A stretch of DNA of 64,000 nt. Source: Isoetes taiwanensis (Eukaryota > Streptophyta > Lycopodiopsida > Isoetales > Isoetaceae). A program made the translations under genes and the position numbers. Below the pieces are notes generated by a model that was not told where the DNA came from, made no database searches, and saw nothing but the letters and a program-made list of their open reading frames with translations. The stretch covers positions 7,740,438-7,804,437 of the forward strand of contig JAJEKV010000050.1 of the NCBI GenBank assembly GCA_021234155.1, in the 5' to 3' direction. This document shows, one piece after another, positions 22,842 to 32,749 of the stretch. Position 1 is the stretch's first letter; each line of letters begins with the position of its first letter.

Positions 22842-24428
22842 CTAGAGTCCAGCATTTTCTGTTGCTGCCACAGGAGATAAATCTTCCAAGAATTCCTTGA
22901 AGTTTTCTGTAGACCTTCTTGGGAGCAAGGATGAACGAAGATTGGTAAACGTGAGTTGAGCTCGGCCCGCCTTTGATAGGAATCTTGAATTGAGGGTGTC
23001 CACTTTGTGGTAAAATTTCTCAATAATGCTGTTCCAAAGGTCTGCAGCATTGGAACGGATGGCAAAAGGAATGCCTAACAGCTTGGAATGAGCATTAGAG
23101 GGGCTGAAACTGCAATCGAGAAGGGTGGCGACGATTTCCAATCGAGGATCATGGGAAGTAATCTTGGATTTATTCGGGTTGATATTGCAGCCAGAAAGTT
23201 TGCCAAAGGCATGTAAAATCCCCTTGGTCTGATTGATCGATTGGAGGTCCATAGATAAAAGGATAAAGGTGTCATCTGCAAAATGCCCATTAAGGAATTG
23301 ATCAGCAATATCATTTGCAGGAAGATACAAACCTGTTATTGTGCCCCCTTCTTTTGCTGCCTGTAAACTGCTATGAAGAGCTTCCATCACAATAATAAAA
23401 AGAAATGGGGCTAAGGGGCAGCCCTGCTTGACTCCTCTTTTGATATTGAAGAAGGGACTGCATTCTCCATTTATGAGCACCGAGGAGGAGGAGTTATTAA
23501 GAATTGCTATGAAAATACTGATAGAGCTGATATTGAATCCAAGTTTGCTGCAGCACAGCTTAAGAAAATCCCAGTTGACCATATCAAAAGCTTTGGTGAT
23601 GTCGAGCTTAAGGAGTGCAATCTCTTGCTTAGAGTCTTTTGCCCATCTGAGGCCGAGGGTGGCAGTAACAACATTATCTAGAATATTCCTCCCTTTCAAA
23701 TAGGCCGATTGGCTGTGACTTATAATATTGTTCAGAATCTTTTTCAGCCTTTGAGTAATAGCACCTGAAATAATCTTGTACATAACATTAGTAAGAGATA
23801 TAGGCCTATAATCCGAAAAGGATATAGGTTCAGGAATCTTAGGAATCAAAGTGATGAAGCTGGTGTTGATTCTGTTATCCATTTCCTTTCTCATGATAAA
23901 CTCATTGGCAATATTTAGAATGTGGGGTCCCAGAAAATCCCATGTAGCTTTGAAGAATTCAGCTGGAAGACCGTCTGGTCCTGGAGATTTGCCGTTCTTC
24001 ATTTCGTGGACCACTTTGCCAAGCTCCTCCAAAGAGAACAGACTCGTTAGAGCAATATTCTGATCGTGAGTGAGTTTTTCCTCCATTTTGATAAAGTTCT
24101 CACTATCTTCCTGATAAGAGACGGAGGTGGTGCCCATGATATTAGTAAAATGATTTGTGGCAGCAGCTTTAAGGTTGTCATCTCCAATAATCTTAGTGCC
24201 ATTGACCATAATCTCATCTATTTGATTTCTTCTAGTTCTGCCCTTGGCCTTAACAAAGAAATATTTTGAATGAGCTCTTTCATCCTCCTTAAGCTCGGTG
24301 ATCTTTGATTTGAGTCTCCAACCTGCTGCAATCTTTAATTCTTCGGCCTCGATTTCTTGACTAACTCTGTTGTATTCTTCCCCTGCAGTATTCGGGAGAG
24401 TGTTTCTAAGACTGTTCAAGTGAACCAT
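22842..24428 (-). pseudogene. LINE ORF2 reverse transcriptase
   Basis: Contains GKSPGPDGLPAEFFKATW, LIPKIPEP, FSDYRPISLTNVMYKI, SAYLKGRNILDNV, KLDITKAFDMVNWDFL, GVKQGCPLAPFLFI and the catalytic FADDT motif, in the order of plant L1 RT. It would copy LINE RNA at the nicked target. The C-terminal end changes frame near 22915, where the conserved Trp/Gly-rich segment continues in another frame into the zf-RVT part. Confidence 0.92.
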
Positions 24429-24475
24429 CTTGGCAAGGTGGATCTCTTTCCTCCAATTCTTGAGTTTATCCTTGA

Positions 24476-25353
24476 TTAACTTGGTTGTGTTACACCACCA
24501 AGCATCCAGCCATAGCTCCCGTGGGGTTTATCTGTAGAGTCAATCAAATCCAAAATGATATCCCTGAAATTAGGATGGTTGATCAGCTGGGTGTTTAATT
24601 TGAAGTAGGAATTCCTTTTGGTGGCAGCTCCATTGTTTCTATGAATGGAGATAAGCTGAGGGAAGTGGTCAGCAAGCGTGTATCCATTCAGGTTAGTGAC
24701 CCTGCTACTTGAATTCCAGAGATTTTCGCTCAAATAGAACCTATCATGAAGGCAGCAAATCGGATTGATTCTGCGATCAGACCAGCTGAAATCGTTTGGG
24801 GAGGTAAGGTGAGGTTATTGATGGAAATCAAATCAGACCAAGAGTTGAGTTCATCCGAAGAGAGGGGCCTGAAATTACTATTTTTCATGAAACTATGGGT
24901 GACCATGTTGAAATCACCTCCCATAATGATTTCGTCCACCTCGACATTGCTAAAACTGTTTCTGATTTTATTCCAAAAGTCAGTCCTCTCAGTAGGATTA
25001 TTGTAAGCATAAATGTTGATAATGGCTATTTTAAGATTGTCAAGCTTGAAGCTAAGAATCTGCCATCTGCCTGAGTCATCATTCATCATATACTGATCGG
25101 TTATGTTGAGACTCTTTTTCCAGCAAATTGCAATCCCACCAGAGCTGATATTGGCTGATAGGGCCCAAGTCTCCATGCCTGGAGGGAGAGTTCTAGCAAT
25201 TTTAGAGCTGTAATCAGCATCATGCAACTTATGCTCTTGAAGGAGAAGAAAATCAGGGATAAGGGTGGATAGGCAGACCTTGAGTCTATCCCTTTTGCTG
25301 GAATCATTTATTCCTTGCAGATTCCAGGTAATGATTTTAAGAGAGCTATTCAT
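24476..25353 (-). pseudogene. LINE ORF2 apurinic-like endonuclease
   Basis: Starts at the ATG 25353, reading ITWNLQGINDSSKRDRL, LLLQEHKL, GGIAICWKK, NIYAYNN and MGGDFNM. This is the exonuclease-endonuclease-phosphatase fold that nicks target DNA. The frame breaks near 24790, where the conserved SDRR segment is in a different frame, and continues at 24476-24733 (NGYTLADHFPQL). The ATG overlaps the ORF1 stop within ATGAATAG, which suits coupled translation. Confidence 0.88.
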
Positions 25354-27516
25354 TTTGGATAATAGGAGGTTTATAAGGAGAGGGATGCTCCCTTGGACTT
25401 CTTCTAATCGGGGTCTTAGAATCAGTGAGTTGGTTCCTTTTCTTCTTCCTGCTTATGACTTGGTTCCAATCCTGCTCAGAAGGGATCTCTTGGATTGTAA
25501 CTTTTTGCTGCTGTTCAGCTCTGCTACAGGAGGTAAACAGATTGGGGTAGTCTTGGTACCTCTCACAGAAGCTCATTATAAGGTTTTTGAGGTGGGAATC
25601 GAACTGAGCCTTAATGTTGAGCGTATTTGGGAGATCCGGTTTGATAGTCCGACGGTCTTTTAAAAAAAGGCTACCCGCCTAGAGGATCCTGATCTGGGCC
25701 GGGATGATTTGGAATCGGGCCTCTAATAGCTTCAGCAGGGGGGATAGCATGGGGCACAGCCGGGATATTACTGCTGCTATCTTTTTCTTTTTCTGTCTCA
25801 GGGGGAGTGCTCTGATTCAGATTGGACTTTTTATCCAAACACTTTTGACCTCATGGTGGACAGTTGTGTTCTTGTTCGCGATTTCAATATCTTCCTCCGT
25901 TTTATGGCTAGAGAGGGGGGTATTACTGAAATTAATCTGAATTTCTAAGTTCCTGTGATGGGGGGTCTTGATGCTTACTAAAGGAGACCAGTCGGAAGAG
26001 ATGGACTTGGAAAGGAATATGGAGGGAAAATTGGTCTGGGGGATACTGATGTCAAGAACTTGACCGAGATGATTGCCTATAGCTCTGAGGTGATTTGGGG
26101 TCCATAAGGAGGGGGGAAGATTCGGGAATTTGGCCCAGGTAACAATGGAGATATTAGAGTGGTCTCCTGGGGTGAATTCGGGGAACCATTTCATGATGTA
26201 AACAAGATGCTTGCCAAAAGAATTAATTTTCTTTTTGAGAACATTATTGGCATAGATGCTATCTTGGCAAATGACTTGGTAGGTCTTGGTATCCAATTTC
26301 AGAATGGAAGCAATTTTACAGTGATGGATCTTGGAAATATGAAACTTGACAACACTAGGAGCAGGGCAGGAGGCAGGAAAGTGAATGATAAGACCTCTGT
26401 CCAAAAAGGTGTTAGAGGCTGAATGGTCGCGGATAGAGGAGAGATCAAGAAGAGCAGGGCTAACTGTCAGAATAGGAACCTGTTTCTCTGCAGTAAGATT
26501 AGTACATGCCTGATAATCTCTTTCTATAGTTTTTGCAGAAACTTTAGAAACAGAATTTTGCACAATTTCAGAGTAAGAAATGTTACTTTTTATCTTATCT
26601 GCCTTGCCAAGAATCGGAACCTCCACCTGCACCTTATTTTCTTTTTCCTTGTACTTGATCTCGTTAAGATTGGCTTCCTTGAATTCGGTGCAGTTTGGGC
26701 AGGTACAATTGGCAGCTTCCTCAGGAATAAAATACCCATTCTTGTCTATGCATTTGCAACCGGTTGAGCTGGAAAACGGCATCTCACTGATTAGAAATTT
26801 TGCTTTGGTATCTTCAAGGGAGACCACTGCATCGGGAAGGGCTGCCTCTGTATATTCTTTGAAGTCTTTGTTCCATTTTCCGGCTACAGCAGGGAAAGAT
26901 TCAGCCCATCTTTCCACCATTTTGAAGGATACTTTGTTCCAACCATCTTCAGAGCAGAGATTCTGATAACACTTGTTGGCTCTTGCTTTGAGTTCATCCA
27001 TAGTAGTTCGGAAAACCCCATTTTTAAGACTGCAGCAATTTTGGGAAGAGTGGCCTAACTTGATGGTCATTTTAGATGTGAGCAAAAGGTCAAGATGCTG
27101 GATTTTGTTCAGGGTGTTGAGGCGAATCTCTTGTCATCGGACCTGCCTGTAGAGAGATCAGACTCATTTTTCTCCTGTTCTTCGAAAGCTTGAAAGATTT
27201 TCCCATCCTTCATCAGATCCATGATAATAGCCGAAGCTTTTTGCTGGGTTTTCAGGAGATTGAAGAGGGCATGAAGCTCCTTAATCTGAATCCAGTCATT
27301 ATCCTGATCATACTGTAATTTGGCAATATACCTGATGTCGATTTCTTCCCCAGGCTTGAAGGCAAGGCCTTTGACTCTGGAAGAAGATGCTTGATCCCTG
27401 GCAGACATGGCTGGATTAGCTCTGGTCGAACTTGGGCGGATCTCGCGAGTCGGATTGCGGAGGCTGAGAGAATTTTTAAAAAGAAGGGGTCTGGAGAAGA
27501 TATTGGAGAAAGACAT
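25346..27516 (-). pseudogene. LINE ORF1
   Basis: Three frames cover ORF1: 27109-27516 (ATG start, MSFSNIFSRPLL), 25817-27085 (422 codons, with a Cys-rich CKCIDKNGYF...CTCPNC segment and a DUF4283-like block around PSVVKFHISKIHHCK) and 25346-25576 (basic tail RKKKRNQ). Plant LINE ORF1 proteins bind RNA and act as chaperones. A stop or frameshift separates the first and second parts, and another lies between 25817 and 25576. Confidence 0.75.
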
Positions 27517-27679
27517 GGCTGAGAGAAGGGTACGGGAAGGGTCAAATCGAGGGGGGCAGAGGGTACCAGATAGGGCTTGCAGGCCCTACCCAGGATCTAT
27601 CATTGAAAGGGATGGGGGGAAGCTGGAGGGGAAAGGGCGCAGAAAACAAGAAACAGAGGGAAAGCCAAAACTGATGGTC

Positions 27680-27696
27680 GGAGACTTTGAGTTTAT
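27680..27696. repeat. LINE target-site duplication, right copy
   Basis: Second copy of GGAGACTTTGAGTTTAT, at the LINE 5' end. It encodes GDFEF of the interrupted HPPD exon. Confidence 0.95.
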
Positions 27697-27960
27697 ACCG
27701 AAGCCTAATCCAACCTATTATAAGGAATCGCCACATCGAGTTGTGATATTTTAGATGCAGAGCAATTGAAGCTTTGCGAGAAACTTGGAATTTTGCTGGA
27801 TAAGGATGACCAGAAGTGCTGTTACAGATTTTTACCAAACCATTTTGGAGATAGGAAAGCATTGTGCCATTTTTGTAGTAACTGATGCATGTAGACCTTT
27901 TGGATTTAGCATTAATAAATACTCAATATTGTGGAGGACGACCGATTGTCAATCACTTAT
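27680..27960 (+). pseudogene. HPPD fragment, 3' of the LINE
   Basis: It reads GDFEFIPKPNPTYYK, then, after a one-base slip near 27750, DILDAEQLKLCEKLGILLDK with DDQ following, and a GDR block. These match the HPPD C-terminal region: GGFEF-x-P...PTYY, the CEELG-[VI]-LVD-x-DDQ helix and the KP-x-GDR strand. Conserved residues after DDQ are substituted, a stop follows at about 27880, and the iron-binding Glu region is not recognisable. This is a decayed gene fragment carried by the Helentron-like element. Confidence 0.75.
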
Positions 27961-28119
27961 TCCATAAAATAAAGATTTTGGCCAAGCACTCCCTCAAATT
28001 TTCAAAACAAAGGGTAAGGGGGACATTCCACTAATCCTCATAATACATGTTGAAGCAATGCGTCCAAAACATGATATTTCCACCTATTGCAACCCCAATT
28101 ACAGTGAAAAATTAGAGAA

Positions 28120-28235
28120 CATGTCCAAAAACTATCCTTTACAGCTTCTATTACCAAAAATATAAAAATAATGAATATACAAAAACTATCCTTTACAGCT
28201 TCTATTACCAAAAATATCAAAATAATGAATATACA
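28120..28235. repeat. Tandem duplication of about 55 bp
   Basis: AAACTATCCTTTACAGCTTC and the following sequence occur twice (about 28126 and 28181) with near identity. No gene in the surrounding 27.97-29.0 kb. Confidence 0.75.
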
Positions 28236-29018
28236 AGCTATATAAATAACGACTATAAATGCCCCATTTTTTAGATTTAAGCACATGATTCCCAAACACT
28301 TTAATTACAACCACATTGGATGCCCACCGAAGGTGGGCAATTTACTAGTTATTTATAAGGCAATGGCCGAGCAGTTATAACAGGGAAATAAGAAATAGGT
28401 ATCTAGGTCTGTCAAAATATGGCAAGATCCGGCTACATTCTTGGCTTCTGTTCGGCGATCTGAAGGATGCCCACAACGACAGGGAGACATGGATTGCTGA
28501 CCAGCAACTCGGCAGAAGAGAGAAACAGCAGGTAACACATGCTTGACTATGGAAAAAATACACAGGCGAAAGGAATTACGGCCATCCCAGGCAAAAAGAT
28601 TGATTGCTGAAAATGTTGATTCAAGAAGATAGAAGATGATTCCAAAACTGACTGGCCTTTGTTGCAGAACGAGGTCGCTACAACGCATATTTCAGAGTTC
28701 ACATATTTAATAGAGGTAAGGGTTTAACACATGTCTTAACCATTCTCAGCAGCCAAAGCGGATACAGAGGAGTAAGTTATGACAGCGAAAACATACACAA
28801 CAGAGGACCCAAAGCATTTAAAACTTGGCGAAACCAACCCATTCTTTAAACTTTCTTATGAAGCTTTGCTTCTTACAGAAACCAGCAGGCAACCTTATAC
28901 ATCAACTTAAACAACTGAAATTTATTAAATTATCCTGAAGAAAAAACAGAGTCTTAAAACGACACAGAATACTGGGCTTTTACAGACTCACCACAGGTCA
29001 GAGACCAAAGCAACGCCC

Positions 29019-29504
29019 TTAAAAGGGTAGAACCCCCACTTCAGAGTGATTTTCTACATCAGGAAGAGTTAAACCATCCATTTCATAGAATCTTGCAACT
29101 CTTGAACCTTCTCTGTCTGTGATACAGATTAAACTTTTTCTGTTAGAAATTAAGGAATTACCTTTATCAATGATGGCTTTGGTTGCTTCGTCCAAAAGCA
29201 TGTGCAACTGCAAATGGCGTTCCAAATCCTCAAACACGTCCTCTAATTGATTCAAGAAATCAAATTGTCTGATATTCTTATGATATTTTAAGATAGGGGC
29301 TCTTAATTTCCTGCTTTTTCGCTGAATCTCTTCTTGCAGAGAAGAGATTTTGGATTCTAAAGCTGCAATGATTCCAGCCTTAGAGCCATTCAAATCAACT
29401 ATTTTGGCCTCCAACCTGTTCTCCATGGCTTTAACCCATGCTGGAACTTGTTCTGCATTTGTGGCATGCTTCTTCTTAAGCTTGGGATTAAGTTTTGGAG
29501 CCAT
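29019..29504 (-). CDS. Hypothetical coiled-coil protein
   Basis: From the ATG near 29504 (MAPKLNPKLKKKHATN) the frame encodes about 161 residues. It has a basic start, then a heptad-like stretch (NRLEAKIVDLNGSK, ALESKISSLQEEIQRK) and a Leu-rich helix (LNQLEDVFEDLERHLQLHMLL). No domain is recognised. It lies just inside the 3' end of the large Helentron-like element and may be a captured exon. The alternative is a chance ORF, but the composition and heptads favour a real coding origin. Confidence 0.4.
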   Translation of the reverse strand: MAPKLNPKLKKKHATNAEQVPAWVKAMENRLEAKIVDLNGSKAGIIAALESKISSLQEEIQRKSRKLRAPILKYHKNIRQFDFLNQLEDVFEDLERHLQLHMLLDEATKAIIDKGNSLISNRKSLICITDREGSRVARFYEMDGLTLPDVENHSEVGVLPF

Positions 29505-29969
29505 AGCCAACAGCACGATGCACTAAAGGGCCTCTGGTAAGAATCTTTGCACAGTGAACCCAATCTCAAAACCGTAGTATTAAAGAGGGAAAACTCTGTG
29601 GGTAGTGGTATTAAGTAAACACCAAAAACTTATTGCAGACCTGAATCGGAAGCAAGAACTTTGCTAAGCAGAGATTGTTGCATAGCCGTAGCTTCAAAAG
29701 GAAAGGGGTTGTTGGATGTGGACGAAATACTTAGGAAACTTGGCGGGTAGCACCGAAAGCATAAAAGCTTTAGTAGACTACAATCGGTAACCAGAAGTGC
29801 CGGACCAAACCCTAAGGAGGAGATGCTAACATGAGAAGCTGATGAAGAACAAAGGAACGTGAAAGAAAATAAATAGGGAAGGGAAAACAACTAACTAACT
29901 AACTAACCATCTTCGTAGTTCTAGAACTTTATTTACCTTCTATTCTGTGAAACGAAGGTAAATGCCACT

Positions 29970-30760
29970 TATTTTTTAAAAGTCCAGCCTCATGACAATA
30001 AAAACAAGTTCCTTTTTCTGCTACATTTTTTCCTCTTCTCCCTGCATACAAAATCTCAGCTGATTCTTCATCATTACCTTTTTGTACTTTCTTTTGTTCT
30101 ATCTCTGTTCTAATAATGCTTTCTGCTTCATCCCTGCTCTTAGCTACATTTCTAATAAACAGCCCTAACTGTTCATTTTCAATTACTGCTCTAGCAATAG
30201 CAAGAACTTGGTACCTCTTAATGAGATCAACTCCAGCACCTCCCAGATCTGCTACAATATTGTCAAACTTGTTGAAGAATTCAGAGACATCATCACCATC
30301 ATGCAATTTTAGATTCCTAAGCTCATTGTCAGACAGATCAATTTGGGATGAGGTCTTTTCCTCAAAGTGTTTAAGCAAATAAGACCACATTTCCCTTGGA
30401 GTTTTATTTCTTAATTTCAATCTTATGGTAGGACTCACCTTTGATGTGACAATTCCTTGTGCTTCTTTGATCCTTGCATACTCAGTTCTGCCAGGTTTAG
30501 TTACAAGAGTTACAGGAGATGTAACTTCTTCAGCACTTGCCTCTTCATTTGGATTTGAAGGTCCCCGCTATTGCACCTTGCTCTTCGAACTTTCAAATAG
30601 TATTGGTTTGAACCATGTTCACATGCTGGGGATCTATTAAATCCCAGAGTTCTTCAACTTCTAGAATATGCTTAACAACATCTTTCCAGACTTGGAAGCC
30701 AGGTCCCCCTTTATAGACATCAATGCTGCTCAAAAGACTAGCTCCAAAACGGCTAGACAT
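29970..30760 (-). pseudogene. Copia gag
   Basis: Starts at ATG 30760 (MSSRFGASLLSSIDVYKGG...WKDVVKHILEVEELW). It continues through TPREMWSYLLKHFEEKTSSQ, typical of copia UBN2 gag, and FNKFDNIVADLGGAG, to a first zinc knuckle CFYCHEAG that is cut at 29970. Stops near 30600 and a frame change before 30440 break it. Gag would form the particle; the remaining knuckles and pol lie beyond the insertion, at 12385. Confidence 0.88.
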
Positions 30761-30789
30761 CTTGTCTGCACTTCACAAACAAACCTTAT

Positions 30790-30801
30790 GCTCTGATACC
30801 A
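30790..30801 (-). promoter_or_regulatory. Primer binding site for initiator tRNA-Met
   Basis: TGGTATCAGAGC on the minus strand, directly inside the copia 5' LTR whose end reads ACTAACA. It matches the 3' end of plant initiator tRNA-Met. Confidence 0.9.
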
Positions 30802-30803
30802 GA

Positions 30804-32749
30804 TGTTAGTATTAGAGAGAATTTCAATCAATAATTTCTATCAAAGTGTCAATGAGATACAATGATATTCACTTCACCCTTTACTTCAACTCAATAAGAC
30901 ATGATTTCTATCTTATTCAAGTATCAATGGTCTCTATGCAGTCTCACTTGGATGCCCTAGACACATTTTGCCGTGCTGAGACATGCGCGTGAATCTGGCC
31001 AAGACCGTGGTGGTTCTCATATCCTCTTCACGTCACCCCATGCCCATGCCACTCACACATACGGGGGGGCACGTGGACGACGTCCAGCCCACCTACAAGT
31101 ACCTAGGGGTGGAGTTCCCCTCCTGGCTTCTGGGGGCGTCTATCGGGCTATGGGTGACAACCAATTTGTGGAAAGCGCTTTATGCCATGCAGAACAATGA
31201 TCCTGTGAGAGCTCTATGATTGGGGCCATCGGTCATCTGTTAGCACCGGTCGAGCATGTCCTTCATGCGGGTCGAGGTTTGGGGCCCGGTCGTCTCTTGG
31301 CGACTGGAATGACTTGGAGGCAGTGCGAAGGCATTTTAGGCGGGCGCAGGGTTAAACCTTCAGTCCCTATCGGTTCTAGCTGCAGGAACGGATTCTTGCC
31401 AAAAAGCCGGTGGCAGCCCTTGATAGACACATCGTCTATTTTCGAAAGTAGTTACTATGGGTGATGCCGGCTCCAAGACCGCTTACACTTGTGGCAATGG
31501 GTCCTCGGCTTAGGGCCTGTTGGAGGGTAAAGAGATATCGAGTGGTTCGCCCGGATGGAGCGTCGCGAGAACTGATGCGTCAGTGGACACGGCGGCCGAT
31601 CGTGACAACTGCGGGGAGTACCTAGGCGCTTGTTTCCTTGGCAAGCTCACGGGACCGGCTCTAGAGCAGGTCAAAGCGGCCCATTACAAGGAGCACATCA
31701 ACCAGAGTGTTAGCGGGGTCCGCAATCTACCTGCGTTCCGGTGCCCTCTGAAAAGCCGGACTCATTGCCTCCATTAGCACGGGTGCCCCATCTTACGATC
31801 GAGGCAGGCGGTGGATTGGGAGCCCCGCCGGGGCGTGCTCTGTCGTCTTGTCAAAGCGGGTGCCATTGAGGATGAGTCTCACACTTTCCGAGTTGCCAGG
31901 CTGGTCACATCCGGGCGGATCGCTCCCTTAGTACGGCCGGACTTGCCCTTACATTTGCTGATGAACACATCGCCCGGTCGCGTGCCACGGGTCGTACATT
32001 GAGATCTTTGGACTCGCGAGGTCACCTTTGCCTTACATTTTGCTCGGTGATTGGGCACTCACAAAAGTGCGGTGCATGACTCAGTATATATTTGGGTGTT
32101 TTCGCATTGTATATGTTAGGGCCGGTTTGTCGTTGAGGCTGATTCCTGCCACGGTTTTTCCCTCGAAAACCCTTCGGGGCGGGGGTTTTTTAATCCAGGC
32201 CGTAATCCGCTTGCTGCGTTTTTGTATTGGGTCCCATAGACCGATTGGTCTCCGTGGACGATAAAAGTACCTTCCTTCCTTCCTTCCTTTAGACTTAACA
32301 AACCATTGAAATTATGATTTAAACTGAACACTGTAGCAATGGGAATGACGATAATACTGTAGCACCTAATAGTGAATTAGGTTGCCTTCTTCCCTGCCGA
32401 TCTACCAGATCCGATCCCTCTGTAGTTTAATTTGCATTCATACAGGTATTTTAAAGTGAAGTCCGGCGGTTATGGTAGCATCAATTTAGCTCGGTGGTCT
32501 ATCTTCAGTATCTTCCATATTCGAACAAACCTTGCCTCCAAATTTACCACCTTGTTTAAAATAAAATAGTAATAATGGCTCTTCATGAACCTTAACTTAT
32601 TTAATATCGAACCTTTGCAAACCATTGCAAGCCCCCATCACACAATAACATCTAAATGTCATTTGCATGTCTGATGTTTCTGAGATCTTCCCCTAGCTTG
32701 CAACAATCTTCCTTTACCATGAATTATGCAATGACTACAATTTCTAACA
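30804..32749 (-). repeat. Copia 5' LTR, split by a LINE fragment
   Basis: LTR sequence lies at 30804-30965 and from about 32296 to 32749. Its outer end, TGTTAGAAATTG, is at 32749 and its inner end, CTAACA, at 30804. The outer 293 bp match the 3' LTR at 8665-8957 with three mismatches. The estimated intact length is about 620 bp. The intervening 1.33 kb is a plus-strand LINE 3' fragment. Confidence 0.75.
30966..32295 (+). mobile_element. 5'-truncated LINE, 3' part with conserved tail module
   Basis: It begins in RT C-terminal sequence: 30983-31219 reads VNLAKTVVVLISS, then PTYKYLGVEFP, the K-T-x-x-x...YLG-[VI]-x block after LINE RT palms. It continues in decayed frames with HYKEHIN and ends in a 3' module (32145-32265): AAAACCCTTCGGGGCGGGGG hairpin, then GGTCTCCGTGGACGATAAAA and a CCTT simple-repeat tail. 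The fragment at 56608-57405 shares this whole 3' region. Exact boundaries in the LTR are uncertain. Confidence 0.7.

Larger units (their letters stand above)
21120..27679 (-). mobile_element. Full-length plant LINE (L1-type), 6.56 kb
   Basis: Bounded by a perfect 17-bp target-site duplication and a short poly-A tail (T-run at 21120). In element orientation it has ORF1 (27516 to about 25346) and ORF2 (25353 to about 21414). ORF2 has endonuclease, reverse transcriptase and a C-terminal RT zinc-binding region. Apparent frameshifts in ORF1, at the end of the endonuclease and at the RT/zinc junction mean it is no longer active. It inserted into an HPPD exon inside the Helentron-like element. Confidence 0.92.
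13165..29969 (+). mobile_element. Large Helitron2/Helentron-like element with captured sequences
   Basis: It shares the first 35 bp (TCTAGAACTACTACGAATAG...) and last about 170 bp (29802-29969) with the 779-bp element upstream. The subterminal inverted copy is at 29912-29925, the 3' hairpin at 29931-29963, and it ends GCCACT followed by host T. No Rep or helicase domain is visible, so it is non-autonomous or the enzyme is lost. It contains a DUF3504-like recombinase pseudogene (15.7-17.0 kb), HPPD fragments, a coiled-coil ORF, and a LINE of 6.56 kb that must have inserted into it. Without the LINE it is about 10.2 kb. An alternative is a tyrosine-recombinase (Crypton) element with a TT core. 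Confidence 0.6.
8665..32749 (-). mobile_element. Ty1/copia retrotransposon split by nested insertions
   Basis: The element reads right to left: 5' LTR (30804-32749, interrupted), tRNA-Met primer site (30790-30801), gag (to 29971), then pol from 12385 down to about 9000, a purine tract next to 8958, and a partial 3' LTR (8665-8957). Protease, integrase, RT and RNase H follow the copia order (integrase before RT). Gag and pol were once continuous. The first CCHC knuckle is cut in the middle by the insertion at 12386-29969, and its two halves restore exact CX2CX4HX4C spacing except for His replaced by Leu. Several stops and frameshifts make it non-functional. Confidence 0.9.

Noticed and set aside
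23851-24269. Plus-strand ORFs within the LINE
   Set aside because: They are antisense to the reverse transcriptase and have no motifs.
26159-26966. Plus-strand ORFs over LINE ORF1
   Set aside because: Antisense shadows of the 422-codon ORF1 frame.
12386-29969. Three-base (ATT) target-site duplication suggesting a CACTA or Harbinger transposon
   Set aside because: With the CCHC spacing restored, the extra AAT codon belongs to the original gag, leaving no duplication; the ends are not simple inverted repeats.
32457-32749. Solo LTR
   Set aside because: The adjoining 30804-30965 block ends at a tRNA-Met primer site and gag, so it is the outer part of a split 5' LTR of the copia element.
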